DNA of 64,000 bases, taken from assembly GCF_021347895.1 (NCBI RefSeq), contig NC_067131.1:5980653-6044652 (forward strand), read 5' to 3'. Shown one piece after another: positions 54,011 to 64,000 of this stretch. Source of the DNA: Acanthochromis polyacanthus (Eukaryota > Chordata > Actinopteri > Pomacentridae). The translations under genes and the position numbers were made by a program. Under the pieces are notes generated by a model. That model made no database searches. It saw only the letters and a list, made by a program, of their open reading frames with translations, and was not told the origin of the DNA. The stretch's first letter is position 1; each line of letters begins with the position of its first letter.

Positions 54011-56512
54011 CAGTGTGTAAACATGTAAGAATCTGTCCTGGTGGAGCTGCACAGTGGTTGGTCTTAAAGGGTTAAAGCCTGAAGGAGGGAAGTTAAAAAT
54101 GTTATCGCTGCAAAGCTGGATCCTGTTGTTTCTGGAAAGTTACAGATTAGACAGAGGCAGATTTTAGTCGATATCAGGAGATAATAATCATCTAATCGAC
54201 TGTAAATCAGCTGGCAAAAGGTCAAAAATGCAACTCTGAATGAGCCCAAACTGCAGGCGGTGCTTTTTAAAGCATGTAAGGGCTGAATCATTTATGACAT
54301 TTTATAAAAATAAAAACTACTTTTGAGCTTGAAGCTGTTCAGACTGCATCTGAGAGTCAAAGATTGTGATCAGACCCTCACAGCTGTTTGTGTTTCCAGC
54401 TCACGAGTCTCTTCTCTTATCTAAATCAGTGCTAATAGTTCGACTTTCTGCCCGAGGCCTCTGACTGATCTGGAGGTTCGACCCCGCCGACTGTGCGTCA
54501 CCGAGCCGGTAACACGAGGACTTCCACCGTCCTCCAACAATAGGCCTAAATATGATTTACTCGTGTCATTGTTTGAGATTTACCACACACATATTTGTGA
54601 ATAACGCCGGAGGGCTGAAAGATGAACCTATTTGTGGCTGTTTCCTTCTGGCAGGAGATCACTTGAGGTTTTTCTTGTTCTTTTTTCCCCCGTGACTCTG
54701 TTCAGGTAGCGATAAGACGCCACCCATTTACCGTCATGATCCAGCCTCTGACACTTCCTGTTCTCAGAAACCGACAAAAGAAGTGCTGAGTGGCGTCCCC
54801 TAAATCTTCAGCCGTGACCTCGAGCTTTCAGTTTTTTAGCTGCGCTCGCCTCTGAAATGCACTTTTTCAGCCCCAGAGAGCGGATTCAGGCCGTTTCAGG
54901 GCCGCCAAAGCTTCTGACTTCACCTCGGCGAGTCCTGACAGGATTCACGGCAACTCAGACCACAGTGTCAAATCATCACCACAGCACCGCACTGACTCAC
55001 TCCTTGACGAGAGTGAATCAGCCGACACGCTGTCCCCGCTCTCACTCCGCTGCTGGGAAGACGAGGACGGGACCTGAGATTTGGGAATCACCACAATGAC
55101 TGCAGACATTCTGAAGAAGCCACAGACTGTTTTACTGTGTGTCCAGGGCTGTGTTCTGTCTACTAGGCAGAAAAATCACAGAAAAAATCTGAATAAAAAC
55201 ACTGGGAACGATGCAGACACGCAGCAGGCTATGAAAAATCTACAACTTGGGTCTTTTTTTAAATAGTTTCATGTTAATTTTTATTGGTTTTGATGTTTGT
55301 TTCAAATCCAGCTGCAGAAAACTAATCAACCAGCTTCCTCATTTTGTTTCATATGATCTGAACTGAATTAGTTTCTTTCGGGTCAGTTTGTCTGTTTTTA
55401 AAAAAAAAAGCCATTTCAAGATAAAACTGCGTGACTTTTACATATAAAAATAAAACATGCACACATTTAACTCCTTATCTAAACTGTTTACTCAGTGCTG
55501 ATTAAAACTACCAGCAGCTAGGAAATCTCGCTGTATTTCGCAATAAATTTAAGTTTTAAATCTGCCATCTGTAGCCACATTACCGCACTGGTGATGCCTT
55601 TTATGTAACCATCAACAACTGGTTTGCCAACTGCAGTGACGGAGGCGACGTTGGCGACTACGAGCGTGTTGGTAAAACCTCGGCAGCGTCCAAAGGAAAG
55701 TTTTGGTGCTCCAGATAAAAACAGAAACTTTCAGAGGGAAGGACTACACGGTTTTTGTGTTTTGTGTGATTACTTTTACTGCCAGAAGGGGGCGACAAAA
55801 GTTCCACACTCCAGATTTGAATACATTACCTTCATCTCTGGGATATTTTAGCACAAAGAAAACAGTAAAACCATTTAATAGAGAAATCTAATGGTGGTGA
55901 GTGCATTAGGCTAACTGATGATTATATTTGGTATAAATCTTTTCTTGTACATGTGAATATGCTATTATGTGAAAGCAGATGAGGATACAAAGTTGGAGAT
56001 GGCTGAGATTTATCTTCAGCTGAGATTATCCACTTTAACTTTTAATGTTTGACCAACACCGAGATGTGTTTAAAGCTGCATCTGTTGACTTTTAGCTGCA
56101 CAAGCACAGCATATTTTCACCTTATAAATGATTTTATTTGATAATCTAAACTTCCAACAGATTCATTATTTGCTTAGAGACTAATATCTGCTCACTTTTA
56201 GCTCCATGTTTGGTCTCCACCAGCTAGTTTTTCTGATGTTTGGTGCTGAGCAGGTAGAAGACATGTTTTTTTTTAAAAGCTTTTTGATGAGAGCAATGAG
56301 AATGAATCAACAGCAGTTAAATGTCCTGCTGTAACATCAAGCACTAAGTTGCGAGACTATAAAATACTGAAAATACATTAAAAAATAAGATGATGTATTT
56401 TTGCAACAGTTAAAAAAAATGCCTCCATCCTGATCTTTGTCATCCAATCAGGGAATCCCTAATTGATTATAACTGGTTTAAAGTCTGTTTGATTGTCTCA
56501 CTGCTCAACTAA
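54011..56512. other. Intergenic between the convergent genes, no gene seen
   Basis: 54400-55080 is richer in G and C but shows no exon with good splice sites. No RNA gene recognised. A 3' UTR of pgs1 may reach into the right edge. Confidence 0.4.
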
Positions 56513-56518
56513 TTTATT
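56513..56518 (-). terminator. Candidate pgs1 poly(A) signal
   Basis: AATAAA on the - strand, about 105 bases past the pgs1 stop codon. The nearest canonical hexamer; use is inferred. Confidence 0.45.
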
Positions 56519-56623
56519 CCACTAAACAGAGACTAAGCTGTAAAAACGTGCATCTATCTTTTCTCTAAATTACTTTCATGTGAGGCGAGCTTTTGCACGT
56601 GTGTGTTTGCACCTGACGGCATC

Positions 56624-56743
56624 TCAGAAGAAGTTCTTGATGAGCGGAGTGACCAGCTTCACCCACAGCTTGACGTGGCGGTCGGGCCGCTCGAACGTGG
56701 AACCGGACACTTCTGTGGATCGCTGGTACAACGTCTCCTGCTC
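56624..56743 (-). CDS. pgs1: pgs1 last coding exon
   Basis: Acceptor CTCCCAG (- strand) just above 56743. Reads EQETLYQRSTEVSGSTFERP, then DRHVKLWVKLVTPLIKNFF and TGA (56624-56626). Starts in phase 0. Confidence 0.95.
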   Translation of the reverse strand, partial: EQETLYQRSTEVSGSTFERPDRHVKLWVKLVTPLIKNFF

Positions 56744-59700
56744 CTGGGAGATGCAAACACAGGTGTGCGTTCAGTAACGACTCGCACACTCACTCACGCA
56801 TCATCGCTTCTGAATGTGCTGTGAGGAAACAAAGAGCCGAACCTCCTGCAGCTGGCTCTGCAGTTCCTCGTTCTCCGTTACTATGGCGATCTGGGCCTCC
56901 AGGTCACGGTGAACGGAGCGGTAACCGAAATTAGGGGAGCCAATTAGAGTGAGGCAAGGCCGGTCCTGCCCCTGGAGGTAATACCACAGACCTGCAGGAG
57001 AGCAGAAGTGGAGTGAGCCAGTGAGGAGGTAATGCTTCAGAGAGCCGCTTCCAGCAGAGACTTCTGTCGGCCTCAAACCACAACTAAAAGGAAGCACATG
57101 CAGAAATCCCCAGCGTCGATCCAAAACCCCAAAATATGAGAGAGAGTGAGTGTGCATCCTTGTCCTGAGGCTACGACAGAGTGACTGTACAAGCCTTCGT
57201 CTCTCACGCTACATACCGCTGTGACCACAAGAAGAACAGCAGAGCAGCAGCGAGAGTAACGACTTTTAGGATTTTCAGCGAGGAGCCAAACAGCGAATCC
57301 TGGCCTACGCTGTAATATCTCATTAGACTCTGGAAGGGTTTGTTGTGCAAAGACAAAAATGACAATGAAATACTGAGGATATTCTTCCATTTTTCAGGAG
57401 ATAATAATGGAAACTGACTGAACCTCAAACACTGACCTCTGTCAAGTTCTTCTTAGTTATGCTGCTGGGGGGCCTCTCTCAATGCACTGAGCCCTTTTCT
57501 CATTATCTAAACATGTACTATATATACCATTATCTCATTGCATTCACTCTGTGTCTTTTCTCAGAGTGTCCCTGGCCCCAGAGCTGGATGCTTCTGATCT
57601 GTGGTTGCTGTCCCACCAACTATCTTAGACTCCATCATGTCCACTGTGGGATGCTGCTGCTGTTTTTCCTCACCCTCACTGCTTCCAGCTGCCCATTTCC
57701 ACCAGTCTACTGTCCATCACGCTCACTATACCTGATATGTTTATCTGCATACTGTAAGAATTTTACTACCAGCTATATATGCAGTATATTTACTGCCAGA
57801 GCCGTACGCCATAACACTAAACTATGAATCAGTTTCAATGATGGCTAGTATTTTGTACGTACGTTCGCTGGATTTTGGTTGATTTTTATGTGAACGTTCA
57901 TAAGAAACATTTTTAACATTTCTTTTTATCGCCAAAAAATGTTCAAAGATTTCCCAAAAATGTTGAAAATGTAGACATCAGAAGTTTCACTGTGAAAATA
58001 TTATTTTTTCTCCACAATTTCAAACTTTAACCCGGGTCAACATTGACTAGCAGGAGGGTTAAGGAGATTTAAGAGCATATAAATGTAATTCAACTCGGGC
58101 TGTACCCGAATATCCGGATATTCGTTCGTTATGGCACTATCCGGATATTAATTTGGCATCCGAATATTCGCCCCCCACCCCCCGTCGGACGTTACCGGGC
58201 TGAAAGAATATGCCGCGTTACCGTCTTTCCTCCGCCTTCGGCCCACATCGGCACTTATCGGCTCATCTCATCATGTGATCACATAAACATATACGCATAT
58301 GTCTATAACATATACAGAAATGTCTATGTGATCACCCCCTCCTCCCCCCAGACGAAAATATTCGGAGCCCGTCTCTTCCCTGCGCCTTCGGCCCACTTCG
58401 GCTCATCCCGCCGTGTTCTTCGGCTCATTTCGGCTCCTCCATTGGTGTCTGTAAACACCACCCGAATGGCCGGGTGGCTGCCGACTCTGACGTTGCATAA
58501 ACACAAGACAAGATGCCGAAGACCTCTGCTGAAGACAAAACGAAGGCAACGAAGGTCGGTTTACACTGGGTTCAATCTGACATCAGGAAATGTTGGCCAG
58601 AACTTTCTAAAAATGAAAAAGGATCCGAATTTTCGGGCCGTCTGTGTCACAAGCCGCCGCCCCGCCACGCTGCGCCGCCCCCCCGGCCCCCCCCCATCGG
58701 ACGTTACGGGGCGGAACGAATATTCGGATATTCGTCTTTAATAGGGCCCGAATATTCGGAGGCCAGAAACCACTATTCGGGCCAGCCCTAAATTCAACCA
58801 CGTCCTCATCTCTCAAACTGCTACATATTGGATTCTGAGATTCTTAAAAACCCTCATGTATGAAACAAAGAAAGAGCTCTAAACATGCGTGAGAATCAGC
58901 TCAAGAACACTGGTATTTACAGTGTGTACGTATACGGCATCAGCAGACATAAATCCCAAACACTCTGCAAGACTGCACTCGTGTCTATTAGTCATATTTA
59001 CATAAACCTCACACCCTAAATTAACTGTAGGTGATGACAAGCTTTCCTTTAAATTACTTTTGTGGTACTTGTTGCCCCTAAAACAAAATGTAGAGAGACA
59101 AAACTTGACTGAACATCAGGTGAAGGTAAATGACGCATCAATCTGCATGTTTCCGTTGACTGTCAAATGAGAAGAAGGACGTGAGAAACAATTTGGAAAA
59201 AGAAAATAGTTTGGGTGTAAAATAATATAATAACTGCCCCAGGAGGAGGATAATCGGCCTCATTATTATGTGGTTAATTGGAGAGGAGTCATTTACAGGA
59301 ACCATTCCTGAAGGTGAAGCTTTATTTTTGTATTTTGCGGTCTGGTGATATTTTTGAAGTTCAACTGATAAACAACTTTATTCAACCACCGATTGAAGGT
59401 TCTGAAATCCCCCCACGAGAAATGTTTTTTAAACAATTTTTTGGCCCATTTAATGAAATCCACCGATTAGCGACTCATTATGGTCTGTTTAATTATCACC
59501 ATCTGCGAATTTTATATGATTTTGTTTCACCTTCATTAGCTTCAATCATCTCTAGGGCGAAACTCTCTACAACCACAAGCATGTGAGGGTTCTAATAATG
59601 CGAAGTTAGTCATCAAAGGGTCCAATTTTAAAGCCACTAAACTACAAGTGCATCGAAACTTATGTACTAAAATACATAGATGCTGATTAGCTGCTCAAAA

Positions 59701-62700
59701 AAATTACGGTAACGCTTAATCATCACAGCGTAACATCGATCTGTCCAGACAGGAAGCAGAACCTTAATGATTTGTTTTCTATATCTATTTACGTGTATTA
59801 TTAATTAGTATTTATCTTTTCTTTCTGCTGCGTTTAGTTATTGCTAGGCCCTTCTGTCTTTGTCTCTTTGCAAAAACGTAGATGAACATAGCTATGTATA
59901 TTTATTATAAATCATCCTCGCTATCATTATTATTATTATTATTATTGTAATTGTTTATAAATGGTAGTATTTTGAAGAAGCAGGAAGGACAGATTTACAA
60001 TCATTTGTGTAAGAAGGCGTGGGATTAGGGATTTGTTACTGGCACGTCGAGCAATTTTATTAAAGTGGAAAGATGGCTCCCCTCCTTCCCATGCACAGTG
60101 GCTGCAAGATGTCATGTCTGGTTTAAAGTTAGAAAAAAATAAGATGCTCACTGACACAAACTCCTGGTGCTTTTGAAGATATTTGGGGTCTATTCATGCA
60201 GGCATTTCCAGCTCTGTGATTCACTCAATACTGTATAGTGCAATCTTTCTATTGTTGTACTGGAGTTAATATACAGTTAAGCAGTGGTGGGATGGGTGGG
60301 AAGGGTTTTTTTTTTTTGTAGTTTTTTTCTTTTTTATTATGTTCTATTTTCAATTTTGTCCTTTTTACATAAACTGAAGTACATATATACATGTCTTTTA
60401 TTGTGATTCACACATTATATCTGTATCTTATGTTTATTTTATTTATAAGAAGATTTTGTGAGCAAATTTTTTTTTCTCTTTACAAATGTACATATACCTT
60501 CATTTGAAAACAATAAAAATATTTTGGATTAAAAAAGAAGGCGTGGGATTAGATAAGCTTCGACTTCTTCCCGCTCCTTTTTGAGCAAGTTTTTTATCGT
60601 TTTCTTTTTATGTTGAAATGTTGAAAATCAGCTTTCAAAAAAACAAAAATAACTGTCAATCGTCCTCTCAGTGTGTTAGTAACTTTAGTTTCCACTGTCT
60701 ATTTTTACGTCATTCTGTTTTCTATAAATCACACTGTGTAAATCCGTGATTTAAGAGTTTCTGTAAATTTTGGGGGGCAGAAATTAGGACAATAACAGCA
60801 ACAATATGCCACACATGTCCATCGACAAGGAAGTATAAGAAGACCTCAGCTTGTGAGCTTTATTTAGTAGCATCCATGTTCATTTGAATTCAAATATTCT
60901 GCTAACTGGACTTACGGGGAGTTTTCTACATCTGTCAGTAACGTTTTCTGAGAGTGGAATTTTATTCAGTTTTGAACACATTCTCTGTAATCTGTCGACT
61001 TTGATACCGACAGCGTTTTATTTATTCAACCAGGAAGTCCCATTGAGATGAGAGACATCTTTTACAAGAGTGACCTGGAAAAGTTTGCAGCCATACAAAA
61101 TTTAAAAGTTCTGTAAAACTCACCCATGGCACAAAACAGTTTGGGGGCTGTTCAAGGACGGTGACCTCTTAAAATCATCCTCATTTACGGGCAACAAAAA
61201 ATTGTTTCCTTGTCTGAAAAAAATCCAGAAATTCAGCAAATAAAATTGTCCAAATTTCTGAAAATTTGCAAAACCTTCAGGAAGAAAATTCCAATAATTC
61301 CTTAAAAGTTTCCCTTAAAAGTTTTATTTTTTAAAAAAATCATCCAAATTGGGCAAAAAAATCTTGTAAATACTTTCAAAAACTGAGTAAAAATCTTCCA
61401 AAAAAATCCTAAAAATATCTAAAGTGATTCCATATATATCAGTAAAGCTTAATATTTTCTTAAGAACATTCACAAAAAAATCAACCAAAATCCAGCAAAA
61501 TTTGCTGGATTTTGGTTGATTTTTTGTGAATGTTCTTAAGAAACATTTTTAATATTTCTTCTTTTTTTTCCACCAAAAATGTTCAAAGATTTCCCAAAAA
61601 TGCTGAAAAAGTGGACATCAGAAGTTTCACTGTGATAATATTTTTTCTCCACATTTTCAAACTGTAAAACGGGTTAATTTTAACCCGCAGGACGACACGA
61701 CGGTTTAAACATTGACAGTCCTCCTTTACTGCGTTCTTTATGACGTTCTTAAACTCATTAACGGATGTGAATGTTTCTAGTTGAAACATTTTTGCAGACT
61801 ATTCCATGACGATGATGCATGATGGGAGAACATCGCCTTGCCAAAGTCTGTTAGAACCCGAGGAACATTCAAAAGCGACCACTTGGAGGTGTGCAGATGG
61901 AAGCTACGAGAGCTGAAAGTGAGAAGGGCGTTGAGGTATTCTGGGAGTTTTCCCAGCAGAGCTTTACAAACACATCCTAGTTTTACGACTGCTTCGTCAT
62001 GGCCAAACAAATCATAAACAATACAGTGTGAGTGGAAGATTTCTGCATGGGAAATGACAACGTTGAGAAGAGACACTTTGAAACTGTCAACAATTTAGTT
62101 TGTTAGTTTTTCTTGTAAACAAACAAACAAACAATATATATCATTTGTATTTGTTTGTGTCTGTCTAATGCAGCCACACTTTCATATTTCACGAAAATAT
62201 CTGAGATTGTGTAAAATTTTAATGGTGTCTGAAAACGTTTTCCCATCATTGTACGAACAATCAGCAGCACTTCTAAATGAATTTACACTCTGACACAGTT
62301 TACTCTCAGATCTGTGCTTGCAGACGTTTGATAAATGAGGCTTCTGGTTTTAATAGCAGGAGTTCACTGCGATCATCACCATTGTTGTTTACGTTTCTTC
62401 TATTGCACACGCTGAGACTGGAGAGACCAGATCCACCATCTCCTCCTCCAACCCAAACTTCTACCGTCATCCTCTACCAGCTCACCTCCTCCTTCTCTGT
62501 TGTCTCTGTTAACATGCTGCTGTTGCAAATTAACTTCCTATTAAGGATCAATAAAGTACATATCCTATTCTTAAGCCTACAGTAATCGTGGAGCAGAGTG
62601 TTGCTTCAGGCTGCTCCGGTTTCACCCACCTTTGGCGTGGAAGGTCCACTGTGGTCTGTGGTACTCGTGCAGGTGGACTCTCTCCTGCTGGCCCAGCCGG

Positions 62701-62921
62701 CACACCTGGTTGTAGAACTGCCTGGCGATGTGGATGTACGCCGCAGGAATGGCTCCGGCGACGCCTTTGGCCCCGAAGAACCCGTTGACCTCCGGGGAGG
62801 CGGTGAGGATCCGGTAGCTGGCTCCGGCCCCGAGGACCAGACTCATGTAGGCCCGGGTCAGATTAAAGTAACCCGATGTTAGAAACACAGTGGAGTCGGG
62901 CCCGGCGTCTGTCAGCAGCCG
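56624..62921 (-). CDS. pgs1: Phosphatidylglycerophosphate synthase 1, C-terminal exons (partial gene)
   Basis: PGS1 makes phosphatidylglycerophosphate from CDP-diacylglycerol and glycerol-3-phosphate in mitochondria, the committed step to cardiolipin. Three - strand exons in the window give the last 186 residues. The human protein has about 556, so roughly two-thirds lies beyond 64000. The part seen contains SPEVNGFFGAKGVAGAIPAA, the second phospholipase-D-type motif (WTFHAKGLWYYLQGQ followed by GSPNFGYRSVHRDLEAQIAI) and the conserved end KLVTPLIKNFF. The family keeps the H-x-K and G-S-x-N parts of the HKD motif without the usual aspartate spacing. Junction phases agree. It converges on cyth1. 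Confidence 0.95.
56843..56991 (-). CDS. pgs1: pgs1 penultimate exon (second PLD-type motif)
   Basis: Acceptor CTCCTGCAG, donor GTTCGG (a weak donor beyond GT). Reads (G)LWYYLQGQDRPCLTLIGSPN then FGYRSVHRDLEAQIAIVTEN and EELQSQLQE. It is 149 nt and ends in phase 0. Confidence 0.95.
57480..57830. repeat. Repeat-like segment in pgs1 intron, unclassified
   Basis: A C/T-rich segment with TGTCCCTGGCCCCAGAGCTG and GACTCCATCATGTCCACTGT. It has the look of LINE untranslated sequence common in fish, but I cannot name the family. Confidence 0.25.
57867..58062. mobile_element. TTAA-family MITE, left-truncated
   Basis: Starts GCTGGATTTTGGTTGATTTT and ends GTCAACATTGACTAGCAGGA then GGGTTAA at 58056-58062. 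Only the right half is present. Confidence 0.65.
58095..58790. mobile_element. hAT-like element with perfect 8-bp target duplication
   Basis: AATTCAAC stands immediately before (58087-58094) and after (58791-58798). Left end TCGGGCTGTACCCGAATA and right complement TAGGGCTGGCCCGAATA are inverted repeats with one substitution and one indel. The GC-rich interior repeats CGAATATTCGGATATTCG-like words near both ends, and GGCCCACATCGGCACTTATC resembles GGCCCACTTCGGCTCATCCC further in. An open frame from 58513 (MPKTSAEDKTKATK...) may be a relic of a transposase start; no catalytic region follows. Confidence 0.85.
59278..59583 (+). other. Unexplained stop-free AT-rich reading frame in a pgs1 intron
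   Basis: About 100 codons without a stop in AT-rich sequence, containing VQLINNFIQPPIEGSEIPPR, then FFGPFNEIHRLATHYGLFNY and HHLRILYDFVSP. The frame opens with TTG after an in-frame stop; the first ATG is about 50 codons in. An acceptor-like TTTACAG ends at 59299 and a donor-like GTGAGG begins at 59582, so 59300-59581 could be an exon on the strand opposite pgs1. Composition is protein-like, but I recognise no family. Confidence 0.3.
60011..60552 (+). mobile_element. 5'-truncated LINE insertion with 18-bp target duplication
   Basis: AAGAAGGCGTGGGATTAG occurs at 60011-60028 and again, unchanged, at 60535-60552. The 506 bases between begin with a frame DLLLARRAILLKWKDGSPPS followed by HAQWLQDVMSGLKLEKNKML, typical of the far C terminus of L1-type reverse transcriptase ORFs. 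The 3' UTR is AT-rich and the element ends in AATAAAAATATTTTGGATTAAAA. The identical duplication implies a recent event. Confidence 0.88.
60030..60176 (+). pseudogene. LINE ORF2 C-terminal fragment
   Basis: Forty-eight codons end at a TGA after NSWCF. One T fewer in the TTTT run there would continue as EDIWGLFMQAFPAL and a stop, so this copy likely has a +1 frameshift near its end. Everything 5' of this, including the reverse transcriptase core, was lost by truncation. Confidence 0.65.
60553..61168. other. pgs1 intron, nothing recognised
   Basis: AT-rich intronic DNA with no exon or repeat identified. Confidence 0.45.
61169..61708. mobile_element. TTAA-flanked MITE, near full length
   Basis: Left TTAAAATCATCCTCATTTAC, right end GACGACACGACGGTTTAA. 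It includes the inner inverted pair AAAATCAACCAAAATCCAGC and GCTGGATTTTGGTTGATTTT (about 61479-61522), the symmetry centre of this family, which explains the words shared by all six copies. Confidence 0.75.
62384..62575. repeat. Possible LINE 3' tail
   Basis: C/T-rich sequence ends in AAGGATCAATAAAGTACATA. GGAT-AATAAAGTA is a common end of L2/CR1/Rex-type fish LINEs. Family not determined. Confidence 0.3.
62630..62921 (-). CDS. pgs1: pgs1 antepenultimate exon
   Basis: On the - strand an acceptor CCTCCAG precedes RLLTDAGPDSTVFLTSGYFN and the exon continues through SPEVNGFFGAKGVAGAIPAA to WTFHAK plus one base, with donor GTGGGT. 292 nt; ends in phase 1, matching the next exon. It carries the conserved GYFNLT block. 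The upstream edge could shift by a codon or so if another acceptor is used. Confidence 0.92.
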
Positions 62922-63054
62922 CTGGAGGGTCAACGCAAGACAGGAAGTGAAGAAAGAGGACTAACAATCGTGGTTTTCAGACTTAATTCTTCATATTGTA
63001 AAAACAAAACTAACTGCAGCTGATTATTTAGCATGAAGACGGACTTCATGACCT

Positions 63055-64000
63055 CAGGGGTGTCAAACATGCGGCCCGTGGGCCAAAACCGGCCCTACAG
63101 AGGGTCCAATCCGGCCCGCGAGACGACTTAGTAAAGCGTAAAAATTACAGAGAAGATATTAACTGCAGATTGTAAATTTGTAAAGCTTTAAATTTAAAAT
63201 AGTTTGTAGACCATGACAATCTGTTTGGATCATAAAGTAAAATACTAGACTGCTCATTGTTCTTCTGTCATTTTGTGTCTCATTTTTGTAATATTTTTTG
63301 TCTTGTTCTCGTTGTTTTTTTTTGTCTATTGTTGCCTGACTTTTGTCTCATGCTTTTGTCGTTTTGTTTCGCGTTTTTGTCATTTTGTGTTTCCTTTTTG
63401 TCTCGCTTGTGTCCGTCTTATTTTTGTCGCTTTGTTGTCTCGTTTGTGTCCGTTCTGTAATATTCTGTCTTTTTGTTTGTCTGAATTTTGTCGTTTGTCT
63501 CACGATTTTCTCATTTTTGTTTCCTTTTTGCCTCGCTTGTGTCTTTTGTCATATTTTTGTCGTTTTGTTCCTTTTTTGTCTCGTCTGTCTCCATTTTTTT
63601 GTCACTTTGTAACATTTTTGTCCTTTTTTGTTTTGTTCTGTGTCGTTTGTCTCATTTTTGTCATTTTGCGTCTCATCGTTGTGACATTTTGTCTTGTATT
63701 TGTTGTTTTTTGTCTGACTTCTGTTGTTTGTCTCGTGTTTTTGTCATTTTGATTCTCACTTTTGTCATTTTGTGTTTCCTTTTTGTCTCATTTGTGTTGT
63801 CTATTTTTTGGCGTTTTGTTCTTTTTTAGTCTCTTTTTTTGTTTTGTTTCAGGCTGTTTGTCTTGTTTTTCCAATTTTGTGTCTCATTTTTGTAATATTT
63901 TGTCTGTTTTTGTTGTTTTTACATGAGTGTATTAAATATTTTTATTACTTTTATCATCCAATTGTTTTTTGTTTCATTGCTCATTTTATTCTCTTATACC
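63055..64000 (+). mobile_element. hAT-like non-autonomous element, copy D (runs off the window)
   Basis: Starts CAGGGGTGTCAAACATGCGG with the same GGGCCAAAACCGGCCCTACA block as copies B and C. From 63250 it becomes the TTTTGTC-rich minisatellite. It lies in a pgs1 intron; its right end is not in the window. Hydrophobic open frames here are repeat artefacts. Confidence 0.8.

Overview
This is vertebrate nuclear DNA, almost certainly from a ray-finned (teleost) fish. Genes are split into short exons with GT/AG introns. Non-coding DNA is AT-rich and full of Tc1/mariner, hAT-like and TTAA-flanked DNA transposon remnants, LINE tails, microsatellites and a large satellite array. No prokaryotic operon, CRISPR, phage or tRNA/rRNA gene was recognised.

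Two genes can be named with confidence. A complete cytohesin-1 gene (cyth1; ARF guanine-nucleotide exchange factor with coiled coil, Sec7 and PH domains) runs on the + strand from 15090 to 38850. It has 12 ordinary coding exons plus a 3-nt microexon at 36630-36632, and the exons join into 1203 nt (400 codons plus stop) without a frame break. A second possible first exon lies at 8735-8816, with its own TATA-like element and the right phase to splice to exon 2. The last three coding exons of pgs1 (mitochondrial phosphatidylglycerophosphate synthase 1) lie on the - strand at 56624-62921; the rest of that gene is past the right edge. The two genes converge. CYTH1 and PGS1 are also near neighbours on human chromosome 17q25.3, which supports the paralogue call.

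Layout: 1-8400 is intergenic with an 8-bp-TSD hAT-like element and a degenerate minisatellite. 8.4-15 kb holds the putative upstream promoter/exon 1A, long simple repeats, and a tandem repeat carrying seven GAANNTTC palindromes. 15-39 kb is the main cyth1 gene, whose introns carry a deleted Tc1-like element, a CpG-rich block with an RFX-type X-box, two copies of an hAT-like element with an internal TTTTGTC-rich minisatellite, and an 843-bp insertion bounded by an 80-bp direct repeat starting exactly at the exon 5 splice donor. 39-42 kb is the 3' UTR with a mariner fossil and a TTAA foldback. 42.4-47.4 kb is a satellite with higher-order organisation. 47-56 kb is gene-poor. 56.6-64 kb is the 3' part of pgs1, whose introns hold an hAT-like MITE with a perfect 8-bp TSD, a young LINE insertion with an 18-bp TSD, TTAA elements and an unexplained stop-free AT-rich reading frame.

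I found no new enzymatic or defence system. The best leads are the glycine-switch microexon, the upstream alternative first exon, the insertion with the 80-bp flanking duplication, and the higher-order satellite. All coordinates are from hand reading; exon edges are set by splice consensus, reading frame and remembered similarity to vertebrate cytohesins and PGS1, not by transcript data.
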